Shown here piece after piece: positions 55,171 to 64,000 of a stretch of 64,000 bases of DNA. Numbering within the stretch: the stretch's first letter is position 1; every line of letters starts with the position of its first letter. The translations under genes were made by a program, and so were the position numbers. The notes beneath the pieces were generated by a model. The model did not search any database. It was not told the origin of the DNA and was given only the letters and a program-made list of their open reading frames with translations. Source of the stretch: Euleptes europaea (lineage: Eukaryota > Chordata > Lepidosauria > Squamata > Sphaerodactylidae); contig NC_079324.1 in assembly GCF_029931775.1 (NCBI RefSeq), positions 56,138,402 to 56,202,401 on the forward strand, read 5' to 3'.

Positions 55171-57297
55171 TTTGAATAAAATTTTTTATTTTTCAAAACT
55201 ATTAAACACATATTTCAGCAAATACAAATAAACAATAAACATCAAAATATATAAAAAACATTCGCCAAGATTGTTGCATTCAATCATAGGTTAACTTCCC
55301 CTATACCCTCCTCCGTCTCAAAATAAATTTATATATTCTTTTGCATAAAAATTTCTAATCCTAATATTTATTTCCATTGTTTATCTATCCCTTACTATAA
55401 CAAAAAAGAAAACAAAAAAAAACAAGAAAAAAGGGTTAATAATTAATTCTATCTTATAATATAATAAAATCAAAAAAGGACAATAACAATAAAAGGATTA
55501 GTAAAACAAAGTAGCATTAATTACTTCCATTAAGAAATTTAATTTGTTTTAAATTCTCCGTTCCTCCCTAACACCATTCAATGAAATATTACTAGTAAAT
55601 TATTTTATCAAATAAGATCCATATCCATTTAAAGCCTGTCCTTTTAACCAATTCCATTTGTTAATCTTCACCACAAAAGACACTGGAGCCATTTAGGTTA
55701 GTCCCTTTATCCGGGTTTTCCAACGCCTCCTTCTTTTCATCATTTTCATTAAACACCGAAGATGATACTTGAAAATTGTCAGCAAGCACTCTTCCACAAA
55801 TGAGTAGTCTTCAAGGCGTATCTTAGTTACAGTATTTTCTGCTTCCAATTCTAAGAGGGAGATCTCAACAAGTCGGATTTTCCTGTCCAAGTAGGTATTG
55901 AACAGTTCATCAAGCAAATTGAAGAGATCACTTACATTCAACTCCATTGGTATCAGCAAAGCTATTGGAATTTGGTTTGTTGTATGTTCTTCCTCTCCTT
56001 CCTCAGCTAAAGAGCTCTCTAGCATTGCAGTATTTGGAGATACATCTTCAGAATCTTCTATAAATTCATTCCTGTTTTGAGTTATTGACAGGGTGAAGAT
56101 ATTAAATTTGGTCATCATCTGCTCCAGCAGTGCTGACATCTGCTTTTGTTGATTTAGTAGTCGTTCATAATACCTTGCATTTGTCTCATTTTGTAGATTG
56201 AACATATCCTGAATTAACTTTTCCATGGAAGTTTCTTGCCAGAATGCCCTTCTTAACAGCGATTTTGGCAGGTCCAAGATCAAAGATTTTAATGAGTGTG
56301 GGTAATTAATAAGCTTTGGTAAGCATAAGAGTTTTTTCCAAAAAGTCCTTAATTTAAAGTAGAAATTGAAGGTTATTTTTTTTTTAAAAAAAAACCAACA
56401 AGTTTTTTGCAGATGCTCTAGATCGGCAGTAGACAGGAAGTAGGAAGTTGACGGGAAACAGTATAGCCACGGACTTTCCGACGTCCCCTTTTTTGTAGTT
56501 TTTCAAAGAGACGCCTTTAGATGATGCACCGAGGGGATGCCTTTCAGTCCTGCACGCTTCTTTCACTTCCCTTCTCCCCTCAATCGGCAAACATGCTTCT
56601 GCAGATCACAGCAATTCCTAGATGTCTTCCGGTTCTTGAAAACAAAACTTAAGGACGTGGATGAAGGACCTTCCCCAGCCGGGAAAAGGTAGTAACCAAG
56701 GAAAGGGAGGGTTTTAATTCTCCTTTCCCCTCAAACGTCACAGAAACTGACTGGTCCCTTTCACATCAATCAGGAAGTTCGATTGTTTTGTCGACCCACA
56801 GATCAATTTGATAAAGTCCTTGCCGCTTTATCTGATGATTTATCTTAACAAAAAAGGCTTTATATGATGGGGGGGAGGCATGCGGAGTTCCCAGTAGTTG
56901 CTTTCAGCCCGGTTAACTTTGTGTACCCGGTAAGATCAAAAGAATTCTTGTACTCACTTAGACTTCCGAGAGTGAGGTATTTTTCCTTTAAATGTTTCTT
57001 AAGATGGTAATAGGTGCTGGAGGTCCCAGCCGGTAGCCAAAAAAACCCCTCGCGGCGATGCCTTCTCCCCTCAGTACCAAAGCAGGACTGCATCCACACC
57101 TCCAGGGGACTTAAAAAAGCTCCCTCGGAGAGTATGGGAGTCACACTGCTATCTTCAGGCTGCAGAGGAATTCCTGCATCCCAGTCCCCTTTTTAGGACC
57201 GGGTTGGTGTGCTAAAAGCAATTTTGAGCATATCTTGGATTCTCGTAGGAGCTCTCCTAGGAGACTGGCGCCGGGACCAGCTCAGGCACCGGAAGTC
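55171..57297 (-). mobile_element. 2.1-kb poly(A) retroposon nested in the L1, HAL1-like
   Basis: A discrete insertion: the 19-bp target CTCTAGTATTTCCATTTTT stands on both sides (55152-55170 and 57298-57316), and the T-run at 55171 is the poly(A) tail of a minus-strand element. The 5' end (near 57297) is GC-rich, like a LINE 5' UTR (CCGGTGCCTGAGCTGGTCCC). About 1 kb of leader precedes one long frame (56283-55693), followed by a 0.5-kb AT-rich 3' UTR. There is no endonuclease or reverse transcriptase. It is either an ORF1-only (half-L1) element or an internally deleted L1 moved in trans. Confidence 0.8.
55693..56283 (-). CDS. 196-codon frame of the nested retroposon, coiled-coil protein
   Basis: The frame is uninterrupted over 196 codons, with methionine start MILDLPKSLLRRAFWQETSM. 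Residues about 18-70 (MEKLIQDMFNLQNETNARYY, ERLLNQQKQMSALLEQMMTK) have a heptad-like spacing of Leu/Met/Ile compatible with a coiled coil. An acidic stretch around residues 75-100 (EDSEDVSPNTAMLESSLAEE) follows, and the end is strongly basic (MKMMKRRRRWKTRIKG). The coiled coil plus basic tail recalls L1 ORF1p, but the RNA-recognition and C-terminal domains of ORF1p were not recognised. The start could also be the Met at residue 20. Function unknown; the open state suggests a fairly young insertion. Confidence 0.5.
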   Translation of the reverse strand: MILDLPKSLLRRAFWQETSMEKLIQDMFNLQNETNARYYERLLNQQKQMSALLEQMMTKFNIFTLSITQNRNEFIEDSEDVSPNTAMLESSLAEEGEEEHTTNQIPIALLIPMELNVSDLFNLLDELFNTYLDRKIRLVEISLLELEAENTVTKIRLEDYSFVEECLLTIFKYHLRCLMKMMKRRRRWKTRIKGLT

Positions 57298-57316
57298 CTC
57301 TAGTATTTCCATTTTT

Positions 57317-57639
57317 GACCCACCAAGCATCTTCCAATTGCAACATTTCCATGTAATTAAACACATTTTTAGGAAGTTTGCCTCCTTTGGGTTTTTTTTT
57401 TTTAACTTATCTTTTTTTGGATCCATGACCCCATTCATATTTCCAAAGATCATTATCTCTCCTCCTTGAAAATCTAATATGAATTCATGAAATTTTTCTC
57501 TTGCGTTGTTTGGGGTATATATGGTTGCCAGTGTGTAAACCTTGCCTTCTGGGAGCCTGATTTTCAAAATAATATATCTTCTTTCAGAGTCTCTTAGTTC
57601 TTCTATAACATTTATGTGTAAATTGTATATGTAAGCCAA
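57317..57639 (-). mobile_element. L1 ORF2 endonuclease N-terminal/middle part
   Basis: Frame reads RRYIILKIRLPEGKVYTLAT, IYTPNNAREKFHEFI, IMIFGNMNGVMDPKKDK. This is the APE-like nuclease of L1 (Y.L..IY.PN, G.FN.V.DP). The conserved GDFN motif appears as GNMN, so the catalytic Asp is replaced. Confidence 0.8.
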
Positions 57640-57866
57640 TTTTTTTTATTATTTGTTGAAGCCACCTACACTTTACTCAACTTCTTATTACTTAAAATGT
57701 GTTCGTTTTTTCTTTATACGAGTTTCTTGAATACATAATATATCTGTGTTTTTTTAGTAGATTAAATATTTTTGTTCATTTGGAAGAAGAATTTAGACCA
57801 TTAATATTTATTGATACAATCTTCATTTTGTCCATTTTATTCTAATACTATGGCCTGATAGTTTCT

Positions 57867-58217
57867 TTATCGGGTGTTCCTTTGCACCCCCCCCCCACTT
57901 CCTGTTTTTGGAGAGTTTTCTTTTGAATTAACAGGAGATTTTCTTCCAGGATCTCTCTCAGATTCTTTGGATGTATTCTCTGTTGATAGTTCTTCTGCCA
58001 GTTGCTTAGCTTGTTCTACTGTAGCAATTATTCTTTTGCCCTTGGGTAGTGCAATATCTACAGCCAACGGGACTCTCCAATGATACTTTATTTCTTTCCT
58101 TTGTAGAATTTGTCTTAAGAAATCAAAGTCCCTCCTTTTCCTCAACAAACTTGTAGATAAATCTTGGAAAATCTGCACTTCTTTCCCTGCCACTTTGAGT
58201 GGAGATTCCTTTCCCAA
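57867..58217 (-). mobile_element. L1 ORF1 C-terminal domain
   Basis: GKEVQIFQDLSTSLLRKRRD, FLRQILQRKEIKYHWRVPLA and LPKGKRIIATVEQAKQLAEE match the L1 ORF1p C-terminal domain (IF.DLS..T...R). The end is Ser/Lys-rich. Confidence 0.8.
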
Positions 58218-58254
58218 GATTTACAGCCATTGGCTATTCATCTACCAGTTCACA

Positions 58255-58712
58255 CTTTTAAAAGGCGGGGGAAATGAAAATTAATTTTTTTCTGACACTA
58301 TAAAGAGAAAAGTTGCCATATCTCTTGTGCAATTCACTGATCTACTTGACAGCAAGTAACATAGTAACTGCTTCTCAGAAAGTGTCATTAGCTGTTTTAT
58401 TCAGGGAGTAATATATTTATTTTGTGCTAAAACAATATGGGTGAGGAAATCTACTAGATCCAGACAAAATTGACATTTGCATTCTTTTGCGATAATTTTA
58501 TTGCATCGAGTGGAAATTCAAGTTTTGCATTTAAGAATTAATTGCCAAGGGATACAATAAAGGTTTATGCATAAGAAAACACGAGACGTTATACGAAATA
58601 ATGAGTGGAAATTCTCTTTGCTTATTTAATGTAAGTCTTGTGTTTTCTTATGTGTAAACCTGACTAGTGTATCCCATGGCAATTTATTCTTAAAAGCAAA
58701 ACTTGAATTTAT
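58255..58712. mobile_element. Insertion in L1 ORF1 bearing a long hairpin
   Basis: The ORF1 RNA-binding domain read from 58850 leftward stops at about 58712 (PDIDHIFRI), and ORF1 resumes near 58230. The intervening 0.46 kb has no L1 resemblance and contains an inverted repeat: 58514-58582 pairs with 58640-58710 around a 57-nt loop. Boundaries and any target duplication were not settled. Could be a MITE or another foldback element. Confidence 0.5.
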
Positions 58713-59240
58713 TCTGAATATATGGTCAATATCTGGAAAGTCTCCTTGGATCATCAGGTAGTTTTGTAATAGCTTGAAAGAATTGTCTTCTAAATCTGTC
58801 CTACCAAGATCCTCTGGAATTCCTCTAAATCATAGATTATTGCTTCTGCACTGCACTTTCAAAGTGTCAATCCTATGTTCATCCTTTCCATCCAAAGGTC
58901 TTACTCATCTGAGTACAGTTCAATTCCTTTCTGTCTTTCTTTGCTTTTCCTGATTTCTTGTGTATTTTCTTGTATCCTTTTTAAATTTTTAATAGTCCTG
59001 TTGATATCTCCTGTCTCAAGCCTAAAATGTCTTTTTTATCCTTGTGTGCTCTTTTCTGATTGTCTAATTTTTTCTTGAATTCTTTCTTCTGATTGTTTAA
59101 TCTGGTTTGTAACTGTTTGAATTTGCTGTATCAATGCTTCTGAAAGCTTGTCCATTACCTCTAGGACATCCTGTTCATCATCGTCCCTTCTCTTCTTATC
59201 TTTTTGATGTGCCCCTGATGCTATTATTGTCTTTCTATTG
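58713..59240 (-). mobile_element. L1 ORF1 coiled-coil and RNA-recognition part
   Basis: Minus-strand frames give Gln/Lys/Glu-rich heptads (IQQIQTVTNQI, EERIQEKIRQSE) then RGIPEDLGRTDLEDNSFK and LLQNYLMIQGDFPDIDHIFR, the L1 ORF1p pattern (LR..GIPE......D....I..L). Confidence 0.68.
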
Positions 59241-60593
59241 TTTCCTCTTTGCTTATCTTTTACACAATCTTTCCAAATACTTTCCCATAAACTAAATACT
59301 CAATATTCAAAAATATCTAAATCCAACAATTTTATCATATTTTCCGTACACAATAATCCAATGATTCAATCAAATTTTATAGATCAAAAAATTAAGATTT
59401 TTCATAAATCAGGTAATTCAGACAGTTCAACCAATTGACTACCAATTTACAGTGTATTTCTAAGGAGAGTTACTCCAGTCTAAGCCCATTCATTTCAATG
59501 AGCTTAGATTGAAGTAACTGTCCTTAGGAATGCACTGTAAATTTCTTAGTCTTCTCAATTTACTAAATTCAAGGTAAAAATTTATTGAAAGAAGAAAAAA
59601 AAGGGTAAAAAATAAATATATAAAGAGAAAAAAGAAAATAGATTAGATTAGATGACAACTATAATAAAGAGGTGAAGAGAATACAATGGTAAAATAAAGG
59701 AGATAATAAAGTATTAATATTAATATATTAGTATTAATATAAAATATAAAAATTGGTACTGTCACATTGCTGTTAAGTATTAATACATAGAGATAAATAG
59801 TCTTTTTTACTGGTCCCAAGGAAATACATTGGATGATTTTTTTAAGTCCCAGAAATAATCCCAAGGAAAAAATAGAAAACTTTTTCTAATTCCTCCTTGA
59901 GACTACCAGATGCCCCCAAAATCTGTCATGTTTGATCTCCAACCTGAACAATATTCTGCTGCATCACCAGTTCTCTTTCAAGATAGATTCAATCTTTTAG
60001 TTTTGGAAATCTCTGGATCAAAATCTCAATTCAGCAGACACTCCTATTCAACATCTCTTTGAAATACAATCTAACTGTCTCATTAAATAGAGCTTGCATA
60101 AAAAATAAACGGCTGTGATTGGGGGGGGGGGGGGAAGCAGCACCAGTCCATTCACTGGGGAAAGTGGAGTCTTCAAACACTCCAGACGCATTATAAATCC
60201 AGCTATTTCATCTCTTGCAAGCCCCAAAACAATTGAGTGTTTCACCAGAATAGTCTCAAATATTCAAAATCAGTGTCATAATCAGGCAGGTCCCAGAGAA
60301 CATTGCTTTGTAGTTATTTAAACTCCATAAAATCTCTGAAGGGTAAATATGGTGGCAGGTGCAACAACAGAAATGTTTTCCTCCTGTTTTTTAAGGAACA
60401 TTTGCAGCTCCAACTTGACAGGATTGAAATTTCCAATCTTGCCTCCCTGCTTGATTACTGATGGTATAACTGAAGCACAATTATAAATCATAGGGCATTC
60501 TTGGAAAGATTCCCAGTGTTTCAGCTATATCACAATTTTTCAGAAATAAGAAATAATCACAGTCATGCTATCAAAAAAAGTCAGTCCATATAA

Positions 60594-60872
60594 TAAAGAA
60601 GAGTTGGTTTTTATATGCCGATTTTCTCTACCTTTTAAGGAGAATCAAACCGCATTACAATCTCCTTCCCTTTCCCACAACACACACCTTATGATGTAGG
60701 CAGGGCTGAGAGAGTTCGGAGAGAACTGTGACTAGCCCAAGGTCACCCAACAGGCTTCACGTGGAGGAGTGGGGAAACCAATCTGGTTCACCGGATTAGA
60801 GTTCGTCGCTCATGTGGAGGAGTGGGGGAAAAAGGTTAGAGTTCACTGCTCTTAACCACTACACCCCGCTGG
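60594..60872 (-). mobile_element. SINE-A copy
   Basis: AAAGAAGAGTTGGTTTTTAT to CCACTACACCCCGCTGG. Confidence 0.84.
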
Positions 60873-61170
60873 AAATGAGAAAGGAGGAGGTCGATCTTAT
60901 AGGCTTTTGTAGCCTGCCTTTATTTCACTGTCCTTGTAGGTTTCAGAGCATGAGGATCTCCGGCAGAGGGCTGGAAAGGTTCGCCTGTCAAACTGGTTTC
61001 CCCACAGAGAGGTAAGAGGATGATAAAGGCTCCTTCTTGCCTGGTGTTCCGCTTTCAAACGCCCCCAGTGAGGAAAAGCTCCTGGAGCACTTCACAGCTG
61101 CCCCTGTTTAGATCGCCATTTCCCCCAGAAGTCTCAATAAGTTGCACTGTTTGATGGGCTGGACGCCTAA

Positions 61171-61480
61171 GGAGCCAGTGTGGTGTAGTGGTTATGACCG
61201 GTGGTTTGGAGCAGTGGAGCCCGATCTGGAGAACAGGGTTTGATTCCCCACTCCTCCACATGAGCGGCAGAAGCTAATCTGGTGAACTGGATTTGTTTCC
61301 CCGCTCCTCCACATGAAGCCAGCTGGGTGACCTTGGGCTAGTCACACTCTCTCAGCCTCATCCACCTCACAGGGTGTCTGTTGTGGGTAGGGGAAGGGAA
61401 GGTGATTGTAAGCCGGTTTGATTCTTCCTTAAGTGGTAGAGAAAGTCGGCATATAAAAACCAACTCTTCTTCTTCTTCTT
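61171..61480 (+). mobile_element. SINE-A copy, full length
   Basis: GGAGCCAGTGTGGTGTAGTG to ATAAAAACCAACTCTTCTTC. Two internal units and (TTC)n tail intact. Confidence 0.88.
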
Positions 61481-61484
61481 AATG

Positions 61485-62002
61485 GAACCGTAGTGCAAAG
61501 GGTAATCGGGAACAAGGAAGAAATGCTGAGACAGAGACAGCTTTGAACAACGTGACACCAAGCTTGCCTTGGCGTCCGTGTCTCAAGCTGTGAAGCTGAG
61601 GATATTGCCACATGGTATTTCGGAAGTATTTTGACAGCATCTCCACAGAATCAAAGACATCTGTTTGGCACAGGCTTAATGTTTAATATTGCACTGTTTG
61701 TCGGAGGGAGAAAACTGTACTACTATAGTGCTGATATTATCTCCCTAGAGTCACCTTGGTACTATTTACTCATAAAATGGCATGCATGGCTTCTGACAAT
61801 GCGAGTGATTTGTGGGTCTGTGCGAGACGCTGTGGAGAACTGCAGCCAGGTTTAGCAAAACAAGCGTGCGCATTTGCTTCAAGCATTACGGTTTTATCAG
61901 GTAATTTCGGTGGGTCTGCGTTGCAAACCAGCTAAATGGGAAAAAAGGGAGGAGAACACAGAAGAGCTTTTAAGGATAGTTTGAGTTCAGTGCTGCACTC
62001 AC
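61485..62002. other. SFSWAP intron adjacent to exon 62003-62274
   Basis: No repeat or gene recognised; follows the exon's GTGAGT donor on the minus strand. Confidence 0.4.
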
Positions 62003-62274
62003 CTGGAATGCCGGACAGTTCTGTACGCGGTGGGAAGTGAGTGCTTGACTTTCGAATGTGATCTAGACCTGGACTTCGAGGACGAATGATACTTGGAAGG
62101 GGGCGACCGGGATCTTGACCTGGATCTTTTCTTGTGCTTCTTTCTCTTCTTTTCCTTCTCCTCCTCTCTGGGAAGATCTCTGCTTTTGCTTGAAGGTCTT
62201 TCTGACACTTTCATTTCCAAGGCTGGTAACGTCCTGACGCTGCTCAACAGAGCACACGGCATGCTATTGACGGC
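62003..62274 (-). CDS. SFSWAP: SFSWAP coding exon (start of RS region), fifth from the 3' end
   Basis: This is the most upstream SFSWAP exon in the window, 272 nt, entered in phase 0 after an acceptor ending TTTCCAG and leaving with two bases (AG) before a GTGAGT donor. It encodes 90 residues: a short Ser-rich stretch, a Lys/Glu block ([20 protein letters not shown]) and then Ser/Arg-rich sequence including [15 protein letters not shown] and [13 protein letters not shown]. From memory this matches the human SFSWAP segment that begins the C-terminal RS region almost residue for residue. SFSWAP is a nuclear SURP-domain splicing regulator that modulates alternative 5'/3' site choice and its own pre-mRNA. 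Its SURP modules lie upstream, outside the window. RS regions generally mediate contacts with other SR proteins. No upstream exon was found between here and 64000. Confidence 0.95.
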
Positions 62275-62464
62275 CTGGAAATTAAATTGTCAGGTGTTAC
62301 CACTGCATTCATGGGTATGGCGTGTTTAAATGCTACCCAGGAAGTATGGGTTGAAATCTCAGCAGCCCTTATGGACTCACGGGGTAGACTTTGGTTAACA
62401 GCAGTCTGTTTCCCATCTATAATACGGGAACATTGATGCCCTGTTCTCTACCTAGCAAATTTTA

Positions 62465-62640
62465 TCCCAACTTTCCTCCAAGGAGCTTAGGGTAGCATAC
62501 ATGGTCTTCTCTTACTCATTACAAACCATTAGGTTGAGATAAAGCGACTGGTCCTAGGTCACCCTGTAAGCTTCACTGCGGAATGGGGATTTGAACTCAA
62601 CCCTTGCTCAGCTTCAGACTCTAACCACAACGGTCCACTG
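62465..62640 (-). mobile_element. Diverged Sauria-type SINE
   Basis: TAGGTCACCCTGTAAGCTTC and ATGGGGATTTGAACTCAACC then ACTCTAACCACAACGG match the family in reverse. Confidence 0.5.
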
Positions 62641-62711
62641 ATTGTCCTTCACCTATGGCTGCTTGGAGGATGAATAGTATGGAGCGTACAATTTTGAATA
62701 TATAAAAATCA

Positions 62712-62937
62712 TTCGAATCCCCACTGTGCCATGGAAACTTGCTGGGTGACTTTGGGCCAGTCACACACTCTCAGCCCTGATCCTGGCAAGTATTTGGATG
62801 ACAGACCTCCAAGGAATACCAGGGAGTGACAAGGAGGCAAGTGATGGCAAAACACCTCTGAAATATGGCCTTGAAAGCCCTACGGGGTTGCCATAAGTCG
62901 GATGCAATTTGATGGCACTTTACACAGACACACAAAA
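62712..62937 (+). mobile_element. Chimeric SINE: tRNA head, 5S segment, Bov-B-like tail
   Basis: Starts with tRNA-SINE sequence (GAATCCCCACTGTGCCATGG, GGTGACTTTGGGCCAGTCAC), switches after CTCAGCCCTGATCCTG to 5S-type sequence (GTATTTGGATGACAGACCTC, CAAGGAATACCAGGGAG) and ends in the Bov-B-like tail (GGGGTTGCCATAAGTCGGAT, GCACTTTACACAGACACAC). Confidence 0.78.
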
Positions 62938-62939
62938 AC

Positions 62940-64000
62940 CATTAATACCACTAATATGATATAGAAAAATCATTAAAATCATTAGTAGTGTTAAAACTGA
63001 GAGTCAAAGTTGCCATGACTAGTCTTGCCAGTAGTGGTAACGTGCCCATTACATCCAAATTCCCAATTAAAACAAAAGACTAAAGGAACCCCCCCCCCCT
63101 TCTTAGCCAGAGAGTACTTAAGCAGACGTTAGGACACTAGCTCATGGGGAACCTGTACATTCTGCCCAATATACCTTGTATAGAATTTAAACATCCACAT
63201 TTGATGCTGGGGCTACTACTGACATTACTAGTGTACACAACTGCACAGTTATCCTCGGCATCCAGAATTCTGCAGCTGCTACGCCAAGTTGCCCCAAAGC
63301 TCCGGTACAAGGATGGGAAAAATGTGAGATTTTTTTTTTGTACTCGCCTGATGAGCTGATGGAAAGATTTCCCCACCCTAAACCTCCATTAGCAGTTAGA
63401 ATCACTGCCGTTTTTCAGACAGACACACAGCAGCTTTAAAAACACAACTATCAGCAACACGTATTTTCTAATAAATAGTTGTGAAGGCAGAAGCTGTCTG
63501 TGGAGAGCACAGATAATTTTCAGCTCCAGGCAACAGCTGACCCAAAGAAAAAGAATCATCTCCTCTGCTTTACACGCTGGTTGTGATGAGACACCTTCTC
63601 AAATCCAGCAAGACAGTGGATTGCTTTACCATGTTCACAAGCAGCACGCTTAAATATTCAGCAGCAATTCCACCCTACTAGGTTTTTATCTTCAGAAGTA
63701 CATGTCAAATGATTCCAACTTTTCAAAAAGCTTTTCAGACGGCAGCATTCATAATTCGATGGGGTACAGAAGCACACAATGGAACTAGGGGCAGAATAAA
63801 ATCTGGTATATTTTTAAACATTTAGTTTGCTTGGGGAGGGGGGCAGACAGTGATGCCAATAAAAATGTTAATATTAAATTCCTGCCCTGTTTCACTACTC
63901 CGTTGAAGATTAACCACCATGCCACCTTGTTGGAAAGGCGATCTCTATAAATGCTGGCATATGGTGTACAGAGAATGCAACACGATTACTTAGGCATGGT
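62940..64000. other. SFSWAP intron, right edge
   Basis: No SFSWAP exon, other gene or clear repeat was found here. The preceding exon, rich in Lys/Glu/Ala in mammals, must lie beyond 64000. Confidence 0.4.

Larger units (their letters stand above)
53811..60340 (-). mobile_element. L1-clade LINE, degraded, carrying two insertions
   Basis: Minus-strand order: AT-rich 5' part (to about 60340); ORF1 coiled-coil and RNA-binding domain (59240-58713), an insertion (about 58255-58712), ORF1 C-terminal domain (58217-57867); ORF2 endonuclease (57639-57298), a 2.1-kb nested retroposon (57297-55171), the end of the endonuclease (55151-54814); then the ORF2 C-terminal region (54723-54311) and an AT-rich 3' UTR ending near a T-run at 53811-53818. 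The reverse transcriptase is absent, lost by an internal deletion near 54.8 kb. Outer boundaries are approximate. Confidence 0.65.

Overview
The window is nuclear DNA of a vertebrate, most likely a squamate reptile, possibly a gecko. The evidence is a split protein-coding gene with GT-AG introns, and a repeat content typical of lizards: Sauria-type and 5S-rRNA-derived SINEs with Bov-B-like tails, Bov-B and CR1 LINEs, an L1, a Penelope-like fragment and hAT-type DNA transposons. The gecko placement is an impression from the SINE types and was not tested.

One host gene was recognised: the 3' part of SFSWAP (splicing factor SWAP, homologue of suppressor-of-white-apricot), on the minus strand. 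Five coding exons lie, in transcript order, at 62274-62003, 49544-49425, 34788-34621, 32106-32034 and 27570-27505 (stop). All junctions are GT-AG and the phases agree. Together they encode the last 232 residues: the acidic/basic linker, the Arg/Ser-rich region and the conserved C-terminal helix. A poly(A) signal at 27214-27209 predicts a 3' UTR of about 0.3 kb. The SURP domains and the promoter lie beyond the right edge. A 50-bp diverged copy of the 3' half of the second exon sits 2 kb downstream in the next intron, at 47434-47483.

Positions 1-27190 are intergenic, 3' of SFSWAP. This part mixes repeat-free islands (candidate conserved non-coding DNA) with dense nested repeats. The main element is a roughly 210-bp hAT-like MITE family with AGGGTTGCC ends, with several copies sitting inside other copies. 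Other nests are a LINE 3' end interrupted by both a SINE and a retroposed mRNA tail (11.85-13.1 kb), and a SINE split by a LINE (14.35-14.99 kb). A Penelope-like GIY-YIG fragment lies near 20 kb.

Positions 27.5-64 kb are mostly SFSWAP introns. They hold clusters of tRNA-Ala-derived SINEs, a hAT element with an exact 8-bp target duplication (45861-46728) that itself holds a MITE, and a Sauria SINE next to its Bov-B relative (43.06-43.74 kb). A degraded L1 (about 53.8-60.3 kb) carries two insertions. One of these is a 2.1-kb poly(A) retroposon with its own 196-codon frame and a 19-bp target duplication.

No convincing LTR retroelement, Polinton, CRISPR array or free-standing RNA gene was seen. 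The strongest leads are the 2.1-kb retroposon, the SFSWAP exon duplicate, the retrocopy of unknown parentage, the tRNA/5S chimeric SINE and the repeat-free island around 51.6-52.6 kb.
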